DNA of 64,000 nucleotides from Desulfovibrio piger (GTDB lineage: Bacteria; Desulfobacterota; Desulfovibrionia; Desulfovibrionales; Desulfovibrionaceae). The position numbers and the translations under genes are program-made. Shown here one piece after another: positions 52,843 through 62,358 of the stretch (within the stretch, counting starts at the first letter, position 1; each line of letters opens with the position of its first letter). A model generated the notes under the pieces. That model did not search any database, was not told where the DNA came from, and saw nothing but the letters and a program-made list of their open reading frames with translations. The stretch is from NCBI RefSeq assembly GCF_012843875.1, contig NZ_JABAFY010000007.1, positions 1 to 64,000 of the forward strand, read 5' to 3'.

Positions 52843-55800
52843 ATGAACGGTCTTTTCGATCCCCGCCGGGAGCATGATGCCTGCGGTGTGGGTTTTGTTG
52901 CCTATCTGGACGGCCAGAGCCGTCATGACGTGATGCACATGGCCCTGGGTGCCATGACCCGCATGGCCCATCGTGGCGGCGGTGACGGCAGGAACGGTGA
53001 CGGCGCCGGTATCCTCTTCCCTCTGCCGCGCGATTTCTTCCTGCGCCAGTGGCCCGCGTTGTCGGTCTGCGCCGCCCCCTGGGCCGTGGCCCAGCTTTTC
53101 CTGCCCCGGGATGCGGCGCTACGGGCACTGTGCCTGCAGCGCTTCCGCGAGATCTTCACGGCCTGCGGTCTGCGCGTGGAAGACGAGCGTGACGTCCCTG
53201 TGCGCGAAGACGTGCTGGCTCCCGCCGCCCGTCAGACCATGCCCGGCTTTTTGCAGCTGCTCGTCCTGCCGGATACCAGCTCCCCCGAAGCCGCCGAGCT
53301 CCATGATCCCGAAGCCCTTGAACGCCGCCTGTTCCTTGCCCGGCACATGGCCGAGAACCTGATCTGGAAGGAGCTGCGCCGGCAGGGACAGGACACCCGC
53401 CTGTTCTATGTGGCCAGCTGCTCCTGCCGGAGCATCGTCTACAAGGGCATGCTCCCCGGCTCCCGGCTGGGCGAATTCTATACCGATCTGACGGACGAGG
53501 ACTGCGCCGCGCCTTTTGCCGTGTTCCACGAACGTTTTTCCACCAACACCCTGCCTTCGTGGCCCCTGGCCCAGCCCTTCCGCCTGGCCGCCCATAACGG
53601 CGAGATCAACACCCTGCGCGGCAACGCGGCCCACATGGGCGTGCGCGAGGCCGTGCTCGCCTCGCCCCTGCTGGGAGCACATCTGAAGGACGCCCTGCCG
53701 GTCATCAATCCCGATACCTCGGATTCCGGGACCCTGGACAACGTGCTGGAGCTGCTGGTCCGCGCAGGCTACACCCTGCCCCACGCCCTGATGATGATGG
53801 TCCCCGAACCCTTCGGGCCCACCTTCGTCATGGGCGACAACAAGCGAGCCTTCTACGAATATCACTCGTCCCTCATGGAACCTTGGGACGGCCCCACCTG
53901 CCTCGTCTTCACCGACGGCTGGCGGCGCGTGGGCGCCATGCTCGACCGCAACGGCCTGCGCCCCTGCCGCTGGAGCGTCTCCCGGGACGGCCTGATGGTG
54001 CTCGGCTCGGAAAGCGGCCTTGTGGACGTGCCTGAAGAGGACATCATCCAGCGCGGTCAGCTCCAGCCCCGGCGCATGATCCTGGCGGACGTGGAACACC
54101 ACCGCATCGCGCCTGATGCGGAGATCAAGGGGCAGGTCATACGCTCCCAGCCCTGGCGCCGCTGGCTCCAGAAGCACGCCGTGCGCCTTGAGACCCTGAA
54201 CGGCATGGGCGAAGAATGCGATGCCGCGCACGCCCTGCCGCCGCTGGACCGCCGTCTGCGTCAGGCCGGTTGCGACAGCACATGGCAGCGTCAGGTCCTC
54301 GTGCCCATGGCCGAGAACGCCCAGGAGCCCGTCTGCTCCATGGGGACGGACAAGCCCCTGCCCTGCCTCAGCGACGAGCCGCAATCCCTGTTCCGCTGGT
54401 TCAAGCAGCGTTTCGCCCAGGTGACCAACCCGCCCATCGACCCCTACCGGGAACAGTTGTCCATGTCGCTCATGGGCCATGCCGGACGTGCGGGCAACAT
54501 CCTGGAACCGGGCCCCGAAAGCTGCGCTGTCCTGCGCCTGCCCCATCCTTTCCTCACCACGGACGACATGCGCCGGATCCGGGCCTCGCGGCGTCTCGCC
54601 GTCCGGGCCGCCACCCTTGACGCCACCTTCCCGGCCCACGGCGACGGAGAAGCTCTACGCGCGGCCCTCGATCGCCTGTTCGCTGACGCCGAGGCTGCCA
54701 TCGCCCAAGGGGCCACCATCCTGGTGGTGAGCGATACGGCCATGACGGCGGACAAGGCGCCCATCCCCGCCCTGCTGGCCTGCGCGGGCCTGCACCATCA
54801 TCTCATCCGTGCCGGGCTTCGCCATGCCTGCGGCATCATCGCGGAAAGCGGCGAAGCCTGCGAGGTCATCCACATGGCGCAGCTCATCGGCTACGGCGTC
54901 AATGCCGTCTGCCCGCACGCGGCCCTGGATGCCGTCCGCCGCATGGCCCGGGAAGGCCACCTGAGCACGGACGCCGGGCCTCTTGACGAAGAAGACGCGC
55001 AGGAACGCTATATCAACGCCCTGAAGAAGGGCCTGCTCAAGGCCTTTGCCCGTCTGGGCATCTCCACCCTGCGATCTTTCCGCGGCTCGCAGCCCTTTGA
55101 GGCCCTAGGACTGTCACAGGATGTCATCGACCGTTATTTCACGGGCACGCCCTGCTCCATCAGCGGCATCGGTCTGGAGACCCTGGCCCGCGATGCCGCC
55201 CTGCGTCACGCGCAGGCCTGGGACGATGCCGATACCACCGCTGCCGCCCCTGCGGCGCGTCTCTGGAGCCCCCGTACCGTGAGCGCCCTGCATACGGCCG
55301 TCAATGAAGACACGGACGGACAGGCTCCCTCCCCGGCCTGGCAGACCTTCTCCAGCCTTTGCAACGAACAGGAAGCCCAGGGCTTCACGCTGCGCTCCCT
55401 GCTGGAGATCGCGCCCGACCCGGCCCGCGCCCCCGTCCCTCTGGACGATGTTGAGCCGGAAGAGGCCATCCTGCGGCACTTCGTCGGTGCGGCCATCTCC
55501 TATGGCGCCATCAGTGACGAAGCCCACCGCACCCTGGCCGAAGGCTGCAATGCCTGCGGCGTGCCCTCCAACTGCGGTGAAGGCGGCGAGGATCCGGCCC
55601 GCAACACGCCCCGGACGGACGCGGACGGCCGTCGTCATGACGCGCGCTCCCGCATCCGCCAGATCGCTTCGGGCCGCTTTGGCGTCACGGCGGAATATCT
55701 TGCCCATGCGGAAGAGATCCAGATCAAGGCGGCCCAGGGTGCCAAGCCCGGTGAAGGCGGCCAGTTGCCCGCCTACAAGGTCACGGTGGACATCGCCCGT

Positions 55801-57423
55801 GTCCGTGCCACCATGCCCGGGGTCTCCCTGGTCTCCCCGCCGCCGCATCACGACATCTACTCCATCGAGGATCTGGCGCAGCTCATCTACGACCTCCGTC
55901 ACCTCAATCCTTCGGCCCGCATCTCCGTCAAGCTGGTGGCCGAAAGCGGTGTCGGGACCATCGCGGTGGGTGTGGCCAAGGCCGGTGCGGACTGCGTGGT
56001 CATCTCCGGCCATGACGGCGGCACCGGTGCCAGCCCCCATTCCGCCATCCACTATGTGGGCCTGCCGTGGGAATCCGGTCTGGCCGAGGCGCATCAGGCG
56101 CTGGTGACCTGCGGCATGCGCCGGCGGGTGTCCCTCCAGACCGACGGTCTGCTGCGCACCGGGCGCGACGTGCTCGTGGCTGCCCTGCTGGGCGCCGAGG
56201 AATTCGCCTTCGGGACGGCGCTGATGGTCAGCATGGGCTGCGTCATGTGCCGCAACTGCATGAAGGGCCGCTGCCCGGCGGGCATCGCCACCCAGGACGA
56301 AAAGCTGCGTGCCCGCTTCAAGGGCCGCCCCGAACATGTGGAACGTTTCCTGCGCCTGCTGGCCGGGGACGTGCGCCGTGAACTGGCCGCCCTGGGCTTC
56401 CGCTCCCTGAACGAAGCCGTCGGCCATGCCGATCTGCTGGCACAGCGTACGGATATCACGGGCCGGGCGGCCTCCCTCGACCTCTCGCGCCTGCTCTGGA
56501 CGCCTGACGCGGCCTGCGAACACCATGCCGGGGGCTTCCCCCGTGTCTGTGAACCCACGGCCCTGGAACAGGACCTCGATCAGGCCGCCGAACCCGTACT
56601 GGCGGGCCAGTGCGACCATCTGCGCATCGAGCGGACCATCCGCAATGTGGACCGTGCCGTGGGCGCGCGCCTTTCCGGCAGCATCGTCCTGCGTCAAGGG
56701 GCCGCCGGTCTGCCCCAGGACAGCCTGCACCTCCACTTCCACGGTCAGGCCGGGCAAAGCCTCGGGGCCTTCCTGGCCCCCGGCGTGACCCTTGAGGTGG
56801 AAGGCAGCGTCAATGACTACGCGGGCAAGGGCCTTGCCGGCGGCACCATCGTGGTCCACCCCGATACCGGGGCCCGCTTCGTGGCGGCGGAACAGGCCGT
56901 GGCCGGCAACGTGGCCCTGTACGGCGCCACCGCCGGGGAGGCCTACTTCTGCGGCCAGGCCGGGGAACGTTTTGCCGTGCGCAACTCCGGTGCCTGCGCC
57001 GTGGTGGAAGGTGTGGGCGACCACGGCTGCGAATACATGACCGGCGGTACCGTCGTCGTCCTGGGACGCACCGGCTACAACTTCGCCGCAGGCATGAGCG
57101 GCGGCACGGCCTTCGTCTACGATCTGGACGAGCATTTCCAGAACCGCTGCAACATCGAAAGCGTGGATCTGGAATCCGTCTGGCAGGAAGAGGATCAGGA
57201 CCTGCTGCGCCGCCTGGTGGAACGGCACGTGGCCTGCACCGGCAGCGCCAAGGCAGCGTCCCTGCTGGCCAACTGGGATGCCGCCCTGCCGCTCTTCGTC
57301 AAGGTCATGCCGCTGGATTACAAGAACGTGCTCCGCCGTCAGGCGGAAGCCGCCCACGACGCGGAGACCGCCTCCGCCACCGAAGAAGTGTTCCATGCAC
57401 GAGGAGAGAACGACCATGCGTAA
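52843..57423 (+). CDS. gltB: Glutamate synthase large subunit (GltB-type)
   Basis: A 1526-residue protein with the full GltB layout: class II glutamine amidotransferase domain whose nucleophile is Cys14 (EHDACGVGF), so a 13-residue propeptide must be removed; central domain; FMN-binding domain (VVISGHDGGTGASP near 1055); 3Fe-4S cysteines in CVMCRNCMKGRCPAG near 1133-1147; and a C-terminal Gly-rich beta helix (GATAGEAYFCGQAGERFAVR). It makes two glutamates from glutamine and 2-oxoglutarate. No gltD follows, so the electron donor is not obvious. The last eight bases overlap dapF. Confidence 0.95.
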   Translation: MNGLFDPRREHDACGVGFVAYLDGQSRHDVMHMALGAMTRMAHRGGGDGRNGDGAGILFPLPRDFFLRQWPALSVCAAPWAVAQLFLPRDAALRALCLQRFREIFTACGLRVEDERDVPVREDVLAPAARQTMPGFLQLLVLPDTSSPEAAELHDPEALERRLFLARHMAENLIWKELRRQGQDTRLFYVASCSCRSIVYKGMLPGSRLGEFYTDLTDEDCAAPFAVFHERFSTNTLPSWPLAQPFRLAAHNGEINTLRGNAAHMGVREAVLASPLLGAHLKDALPVINPDTSDSGTLDNVLELLVRAGYTLPHALMMMVPEPFGPTFVMGDNKRAFYEYHSSLMEPWDGPTCLVFTDGWRRVGAMLDRNGLRPCRWSVSRDGLMVLGSESGLVDVPEEDIIQRGQLQPRRMILADVEHHRIAPDAEIKGQVIRSQPWRRWLQKHAVRLETLNGMGEECDAAHALPPLDRRLRQAGCDSTWQRQVLVPMAENAQEPVCSMGTDKPLPCLSDEPQSLFRWFKQRFAQVTNPPIDPYREQLSMSLMGHAGRAGNILEPGPESCAVLRLPHPFLTTDDMRRIRASRRLAVRAATLDATFPAHGDGEALRAALDRLFADAEAAIAQGATILVVSDTAMTADKAPIPALLACAGLHHHLIRAGLRHACGIIAESGEACEVIHMAQLIGYGVNAVCPHAALDAVRRMAREGHLSTDAGPLDEEDAQERYINALKKGLLKAFARLGISTLRSFRGSQPFEALGLSQDVIDRYFTGTPCSISGIGLETLARDAALRHAQAWDDADTTAAAPAARLWSPRTVSALHTAVNEDTDGQAPSPAWQTFSSLCNEQEAQGFTLRSLLEIAPDPARAPVPLDDVEPEEAILRHFVGAAISYGAISDEAHRTLAEGCNACGVPSNCGEGGEDPARNTPRTDADGRRHDARSRIRQIASGRFGVTAEYLAHAEEIQIKAAQGAKPGEGGQLPAYKVTVDIARVRATMPGVSLVSPPPHHDIYSIEDLAQLIYDLRHLNPSARISVKLVAESGVGTIAVGVAKAGADCVVISGHDGGTGASPHSAIHYVGLPWESGLAEAHQALVTCGMRRRVSLQTDGLLRTGRDVLVAALLGAEEFAFGTALMVSMGCVMCRNCMKGRCPAGIATQDEKLRARFKGRPEHVERFLRLLAGDVRRELAALGFRSLNEAVGHADLLAQRTDITGRAASLDLSRLLWTPDAACEHHAGGFPRVCEPTALEQDLDQAAEPVLAGQCDHLRIERTIRNVDRAVGARLSGSIVLRQGAAGLPQDSLHLHFHGQAGQSLGAFLAPGVTLEVEGSVNDYAGKGLAGGTIVVHPDTGARFVAAEQAVAGNVALYGATAGEAYFCGQAGERFAVRNSGACAVVEGVGDHGCEYMTGGTVVVLGRTGYNFAAGMSGGTAFVYDLDEHFQNRCNIESVDLESVWQEEDQDLLRRLVERHVACTGSAKAASLLANWDAALPLFVKVMPLDYKNVLRRQAEAAHDAETASATEEVFHARGENDHA

Positions 57424-58315
57424 GATCGCCTTCACCAAGATGGAAGGCTGCGGCAACGATTACGTCTATCTTGACGGATTTTCGGAAGATCTGCGGCTCG
57501 CGGAAGGGGACATCCCCTCGCTGGCCCGTGCCGTCAGCGACAGGCATTACGGTGTGGGCTCCGACGGGCTGGTGCTCATCCTGCCGCCCACCTCACCGGA
57601 CAGTGCCGACCTGCGCATGCGCATGTTCAATGCCGACGGCAGTGAAGCCGAGATGTGCGGCAACGCTTCCCGCTGCGTGGGACGCTTTGCCTGGGAGCAT
57701 GCCCTGACCGACAGGCCCGTCATCCGCCTGGAGACCCTGGCCGGGGTCAAGCTCCTGCAGCGGGTGGACGATGCCGGGGGCTGCCCCTCCCGTGTCTGTG
57801 TGGACATGGGCACGCCGGAACTGGCCCGGCAGCGCATCCCCGTCCGCCCCGACACGACATCGGATCCCGAAAGCCCGTGCATCGGCCAGCCCATCCGGGT
57901 GCTGGATCGAGAATGGGCCGTGACCTGCGTGTCCATGGGCAATCCTCATGCCGTGGTCTTCGTGGACGATGTGGACAGTCTGGATCTGCCTGTGGTGGGC
58001 CCGGCCTTCGAACACCACCCCTGGTTCCCCAGCCGCACCAATACCGAATTCGTGCAGCTTATGGACGCGGGACATGTACGCATGCGCGTCTGGGAACGGG
58101 GTGCCGGAGAGACCCTGGCCTGCGGTACCGGCGCCTGTGCCGTGGCCGTGGCCTGCCATCTGACCGGAAGTACGGGAAGGGACGTGGCGGTGCAGTTGCG
58201 CGGCGGCACGCTGGACATCCGCTGGGATGAACGGACGGGGCACGTCCTGATGACCGGCCCGGCCCGCACCGTTTTTTCTGGAGAATACAGCCCTGCCCAG
58301 GGACAGGAGGACTAG
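57416..58315 (+). CDS. dapF: Diaminopimelate epimerase DapF
   Basis: A 299-residue protein with both catalytic cysteines: one in MCGNASRC near residue 80 and the other in LACGTGAC near 236. It also has the opening [15 protein letters not shown]. It converts LL- to meso-diaminopimelate for lysine and peptidoglycan. The ATG at 57416 overlaps the gltB stop. dapL follows after two bases. Confidence 0.96.
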   Translation: MRKIAFTKMEGCGNDYVYLDGFSEDLRLAEGDIPSLARAVSDRHYGVGSDGLVLILPPTSPDSADLRMRMFNADGSEAEMCGNASRCVGRFAWEHALTDRPVIRLETLAGVKLLQRVDDAGGCPSRVCVDMGTPELARQRIPVRPDTTSDPESPCIGQPIRVLDREWAVTCVSMGNPHAVVFVDDVDSLDLPVVGPAFEHHPWFPSRTNTEFVQLMDAGHVRMRVWERGAGETLACGTGACAVAVACHLTGSTGRDVAVQLRGGTLDIRWDERTGHVLMTGPARTVFSGEYSPAQGQED

Positions 58316-58317
58316 CC

Positions 58318-59553
58318 ATGATCCGCAGCAACGAACATTACGCCGGACTGCCCGGCGCCTATCTTTTCGCCACGGTGGCCGCCAAGGTCCGCGCGCACCG
58401 GGAACAGCATCCCGCCCTGCCCGTCATCAGCCTGGGTATCGGCGACGTGACCCGCCCCCTGCCGCCCGCCGTCATCACGGCCCTGCATTCGGCAGTGGAC
58501 GAGATGGCCTCGTCCGCCTCCTTCAAGGGGTACGGCCCGGAACAGGGCTATGATTTCCTGCGCGAGGCCATCGCCGCGCATGACTACCGGGCCCACGGTG
58601 TGCAGATGGACGCCGCGGACATCTTCATCAGCGACGGTTCCAAGTGCGACGTGGCCAACATCCAGGAACTGTTCTCCCTGTCCTGCCGCGTAGCGGTCAC
58701 CGACCCCGTCTATCCCGTCTATGTGGATTCCAATGCCATGGCAGGCCGCGCGGGCCGGTGGACGGGCGAGCGCTGGAGCGACCTCATCTACCTGCCCTGC
58801 ACGGAAGCCAACGACTTCGTGCCGGACTTTCCCGACGCGGTGCCCGACATCATCTATCTTTGCTATCCCAACAATCCCACGGGCACGGTGCTGCACAGGG
58901 ATGCTCTGGCTGCCTGGGTGGACTATGCCCGCCGCCATGGGGCCCTCATCATCTATGATGCGGCCTACGAAGCCTTCATCAAGGATACGGACAGCGAGGT
59001 GCCGCACAGCATCTTCGAGATCCCCGGCGCCGAAGAAGTGGCCGTGGAGTGCCGCTCCTTCTCCAAGACGGCGGGATTCACGGGCCTGCGCTGCGCCTTC
59101 ACCACCATCCCGGCCGCGGTGACCATCCCCGGCCCGGACGGTTCCCGCGTCCGCCTGCAGGACATGTGGAAGCGCCGCCAGAGCACCAAGTACAACGGCT
59201 GTCCCTACATCGTGCAGCGTGCCGCCGAGGCCGTCTACAGCCCAGAGGGGCAGGAACAGGTACGCGCCACCATCGCGGCCTACATGGCCAATGCGGCCCG
59301 TATCCGTTCCGGCATCGAGGGCATGGGCCTTTCCTGCTACGGCGGCATCCATGCCCCCTATATCTGGGTGAAGACGCCTGACGGCATGGGTTCCTGGGAG
59401 TTCTTCGACCTTCTGCTCTCCCGCACTTTCCTGGTCTGCACCCCCGGTGCGGGCTTTGGGCCCAGCGGCGAAGGCTATGTACGCTTCACCGCTTTCGGCA
59501 GTGAGGAGGATACCACCGAGGCCCTGGAACGTTTGCAGGGACTGAGCTTGTAA
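58318..59553 (+). CDS. dapL: LL-diaminopimelate aminotransferase DapL
   Basis: A 411-residue class I/II aminotransferase of DapL length. The N-terminus has [16 protein letters not shown], characteristic of Dap[14 protein letters not shown] and [14 protein letters not shown] follow, and the PLP lysine lies near residue 250 in [13 protein letters not shown]. It makes LL-DAP directly from tetrahydrodipicolinate and glutamate, bypassing dapCDE. Its pairing with dapF and with glutamate supply genes makes metabolic sense. Confidence 0.95.
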   Translation: MIRSNEHYAGLPGAYLFATVAAKVRAHREQHPALPVISLGIGDVTRPLPPAVITALHSAVDEMASSASFKGYGPEQGYDFLREAIAAHDYRAHGVQMDAADIFISDGSKCDVANIQELFSLSCRVAVTDPVYPVYVDSNAMAGRAGRWTGERWSDLIYLPCTEANDFVPDFPDAVPDIIYLCYPNNPTGTVLHRDALAAWVDYARRHGALIIYDAAYEAFIKDTDSEVPHSIFEIPGAEEVAVECRSFSKTAGFTGLRCAFTTIPAAVTIPGPDGSRVRLQDMWKRRQSTKYNGCPYIVQRAAEAVYSPEGQEQVRATIAAYMANAARIRSGIEGMGLSCYGGIHAPYIWVKTPDGMGSWEFFDLLLSRTFLVCTPGAGFGPSGEGYVRFTAFGSEEDTTEALERLQGLSL

Positions 59554-59565
59554 ATCTCATTCGGG

Positions 59566-59602
59566 GGAGGGGCCCTTGCCAACAAAGCGGCAGGGCCCCT
59601 CC
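59566..59602 (+). terminator. Hairpin after dapL
   Basis: GGAGGGGCCCT / AGGGCCCCTCC strong stem, followed a few bases later by a short T stretch. Together with the next terminator it closes the amtB-dapL block. Confidence 0.7.
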
Positions 59603-59695
59603 GCCACACTTTTGTCTTCTTTTGGAAGGACAGACACTCTTTTCCCCAAGGGCATACCGGAGCGCGGGGAAGGCACGAAGCGCTCCCTTATGCAA

Positions 59696-59731
59696 AGGCC
59701 CGCCAGAGCATGACTCCGGCGGGCCTTTTTC
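59696..59731 (+). terminator. Rho-independent terminator after dapL
   Basis: AAGGCCCGCC / GGCGGGCCTT hairpin followed by TTTTT. It may work in both directions, serving also the minus-strand activator gene ending at 59816. Confidence 0.85.
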
Positions 59732-59815
59732 GTGCTGTAACAGACAAAGAGCGGATGCTGCGGCCATCAAACATGGATGGGAACAGCCTCCGCCCTTCCC
59801 AAGCAAATCCTTGCA

Positions 59816-61483
59816 TCAGTGCTGGCGGAAATCCTTGTAGCTGATGCCATGTTTCTTCATACGCAGGGCCATGACGCGCTCCGTGAGCCCCAGGGCCTGG
59901 GCCGCATGCCCCATGTGCCCCTTGTGCCGGGCAAGGGCATCGGTGATGCAGGCGCGCTCCAGCTCGTCGAGACGATCCTGCAAGGTGCCGGAAGCCGTAT
60001 ACGGCTCCACAGATCCCTTGTGCGCCTCCGGGCCGAACGGGCAATGCGTACTGTGCAGTTCACGCGGCAGATGCTGGGGCAGGATCAGACCATCCTGACC
60101 GACTAGGAGCACGGCCCGCTCCATGACGTTCTCCAGCTCACGGATATTGCCGGGCCAGGAATAACGTTGCAGCATGTCCATGACGGCCAGCGAGATGCGG
60201 ATGCCTGAACGTCCGTTGGCCGCAGCGTACTTGTCTACAAAATAGGCCGCCAGCGGCTGGATGTCGTTCTGCCGTTCGCGCAGGGGCGGCATGTGGATGG
60301 GGAACACATTCAGACGGTAATAGAGGTCGCGGCGGAACGTGCCCTCCTCCACCATGCGGGCCAGGTCCCTGTTGGTGGCCGTGATGATGCGCACGTCCAC
60401 GGACAGGCTCTCCGTACCGCCCAGACGCTCGAAACAACGCTCCTGCAGGACACGCAGCAGCTTGGCCTGCGTCAGCAGGGAAAGTTCCCCCACTTCATCA
60501 AGAAAGAGCGTCCCGCCATCCGCCAGCTCGAAGCGTCCCTTGCGTATGCCCGAAGCACCGGTAAAAGCTCCCTTCTCATGGCCGAACAGTTCGCTTTCGA
60601 TGAGGTTTTCCGGCAAGGCCGCACAGTTCAGCGAGATGAACGGCCCCTTGCTCCGCTTGCCGGCGGAATGGATGGCATGGGCGGCCAGCTCCTTGCCTGT
60701 GCCGCTCTCGCCGTACAGCAGCACCGTCGTCGTGGAAGGCGCCACCTGCGAGATCTGCTCATAGACAAGGCGCATGGCATCGGAATTGCCGACAAAACCG
60801 TGCGGGCGCAGCGGCGCGGACAGAGCGTTGCGCAGGCGCATGTTCTCTTCGATGGCCGCGACGCGCTCGTCCATAACGTTCTGACGCGCCCTGGCCGCAT
60901 GGGCGATCATGGACGCGATGATGGTCAGGATGCGCTCGTCTTCTTCCAGCGTCACGGCATCCGCAAAGACACGGTCCACGGAAAGGGCGCCCAGAACCTC
61001 GTCCTCGAATTTGATGGGCACACAGATGAAGGCGATGGTATCCTTTTGCAGGTCACGGGAACGGGTACGGTTCAAAAAGATGGGGCTGGCCGAAACATTG
61101 GAAACGACCATGGGCTGGCCGCTCTGGATGACGCGCCCCGTGACGCCCTCACCCAGCGCATAATGGCCCCGCCGCTGCTCGGCGGGATTCAGACCGTGGG
61201 CCACCTCGATGCGGATCTCGCCGGTATGGGGAGACACGAGGGTGATCATGCCCCGCATCATGTGCAGGTGCTGCGCCATCAGAGAGAGCGTCGCCTCCAG
61301 GCTGTGGCTGATGTCGCGGGAATGGTCGATGACCTGGGAAAGGTCGAACAGCAGTCGCAGCTCGCTGCCCGTTTCACGTACGCGCTGCCGATGCGACGGC
61401 AGCACAGGAGATGTGGAGGGAGCCGCCCCTTTCTGATCAGGGGCGGAAGGATCCGTCGATGGCGTCTCTTGGTGTCGTTTCAT
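59816..61483 (-). CDS. NifA-type sigma-54 activator (GAF-AAA+-Fis)
   Basis: A 555-residue protein. A GAF domain covers about residues 40-190 ([18 protein letters not shown] onward, [16 protein letters not shown]). The AAA+ domain has Walker A GESGTGKE, an intact HEKGAFTGA loop and Walker [13 protein letters not shown] Fis-type helix-turn-helix is at the end ([20 protein letters not shown]). The ATG at 61483 has GGGGAG upstream; an ATG at 61552 with AGGAG closer to it would add 23 residues and is possible. It is a candidate activator of the amtB sigma-54 promoter 11 kb away, and its C-terminal HTH would recognise the palindromes there; this is inference. Confidence 0.85.
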   Translation of the reverse strand: MKRHQETPSTDPSAPDQKGAAPSTSPVLPSHRQRVRETGSELRLLFDLSQVIDHSRDISHSLEATLSLMAQHLHMMRGMITLVSPHTGEIRIEVAHGLNPAEQRRGHYALGEGVTGRVIQSGQPMVVSNVSASPIFLNRTRSRDLQKDTIAFICVPIKFEDEVLGALSVDRVFADAVTLEEDERILTIIASMIAHAARARQNVMDERVAAIEENMRLRNALSAPLRPHGFVGNSDAMRLVYEQISQVAPSTTTVLLYGESGTGKELAAHAIHSAGKRSKGPFISLNCAALPENLIESELFGHEKGAFTGASGIRKGRFELADGGTLFLDEVGELSLLTQAKLLRVLQERCFERLGGTESLSVDVRIITATNRDLARMVEEGTFRRDLYYRLNVFPIHMPPLRERQNDIQPLAAYFVDKYAAANGRSGIRISLAVMDMLQRYSWPGNIRELENVMERAVLLVGQDGLILPQHLPRELHSTHCPFGPEAHKGSVEPYTASGTLQDRLDELERACITDALARHKGHMGHAAQALGLTERVMALRMKKHGISYKDFRQH

Positions 61484-61763
61484 GCGCAGGGCTCCCCTTT
61501 CCGGCTGCCTGCGGACATCCCGGCACGCCTCCAGCTTTTGGAGATCGGCCATCTCTCCTTTCCCGGCATCCGGCACCGGAAGCGGCACGCAAAACAGGAT
61601 ACCCAAGGGGCCTGCGCTCCATGTCATGGAAGAGGACACACCGGAGCCATGCGGGAAAGATGTCCGTACCGGGAATGATGCGGCAGTACGGGCAGAACCC
61701 CGAAAGATACCGGCCCGTGGCATCCCGGGGCCCTGAAACAAGGCATTGAAAATACAAAAAAAG

Positions 61764-61798
61764 CGGCCGGCCATAACAGCCAACCGCTTATTTTTGTG
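61764..61798 (-). terminator. Terminator of tRNA-Arg copy 2
   Basis: On the minus strand AAGCGGTTGGC / GGCCGCTT with TTTTTTT. Its sequence is related to the hairpin after tRNA-Arg copy 1. Confidence 0.8.
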
Positions 61799-61799
61799 A

Positions 61800-61876
61800 T
61801 GGTGCGCCCGAAGAGATTCGAACTCCTGGCCTACAGGTTCGTAGCCTGTTGCTCTATCCAGCTGAGCTACGAGCGC
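61800..61876 (-). tRNA. tRNA-Arg (ACG), copy 2
   Basis: Identical over all 77 bases to the gene at 46324-46400, with anticodon ACG and encoded CCA. It lies between rpsT and the NifA-type activator on the minus strand. Confidence 0.97.
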
Positions 61877-61885
61877 ATGTTTGAA

Positions 61886-61914
61886 ATATTACGTTACCCG
61901 GCTGTGTCCGTCAA
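61886..61914 (-). promoter_or_regulatory. Promoter of tRNA-Arg copy 2
   Basis: On the minus strand TTGACG, 17 bases, TAATAT, just upstream of the tRNA. Confidence 0.8.
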
Positions 61915-61944
61915 GCAAAAATGACGGTGACCGGTGCAGCCGCA

Positions 61945-62214
61945 CTACTGAGCGTCGATAGCGTTGACGGCGCGAGACAGGCGGGACAGCTTGCGGGCAG
62001 CCTTCTTCCAGTGCATGGCGCCCTTGCCGGCGGCCTTGGCCAGCACGGAAGCGGCAACAGTCAGAGCGCTGCTGGCCTGTTCCTTATCGTTGCCGGTGAT
62101 GGCGGCGCGCACAGCCTTGACGGCGTTCTTCACGCGGGTACGGGCAGCGCGGTTGCGGGCGGCGTGTTTCAGGCTCTGCTTATGACGCTTGATGGCAGAC
62201 TTATGGTTAGCCAC
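61945..62214 (-). CDS. rpsT: Ribosomal protein S20
   Basis: An 89-residue basic helical protein with the S20 opening [18 protein letters not shown] and Ala/Lys-rich helices. It binds 16S rRNA in the small subunit. Good -35/-10 elements lie upstream. Confidence 0.97.
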   Translation of the reverse strand: MANHKSAIKRHKQSLKHAARNRAARTRVKNAVKAVRAAITGNDKEQASSALTVAASVLAKAAGKGAMHWKKAARKLSRLSRAVNAIDAQ

Positions 62215-62273
62215 GGTATTCCTCCGATATTTTGGCCTGCAATGCAGGTATAGTGCCTTCGTGTGAAGACGGA

Positions 62274-62302
62274 TTTTTAGCAGAGCATGGCATATCTGTC
62301 AA
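62274..62302 (-). promoter_or_regulatory. Promoter of rpsT
   Basis: On the minus strand TTGACA, 17 bases, TAAAAA, 60 bases before the rpsT ATG. Confidence 0.85.
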
Positions 62303-62331
62303 GCTCTGCGGCCATATTGGCGCATTTTCAT

Positions 62332-62352
62332 GCAAGGGGCAGCGCCCCTTGC
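62332..62352 (-). terminator. Hairpin after glyS
   Basis: GCAAGGGGC / GCCCCTTGC perfect stem just after the glyS stop, without a strong T-run. Confidence 0.55.
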
Positions 62353-62358
62353 CACATT

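Noticed and set aside
55114..57456. 780-codon open frame on the minus strand
   Set aside because: Antisense to gltB; no recognisable domain.
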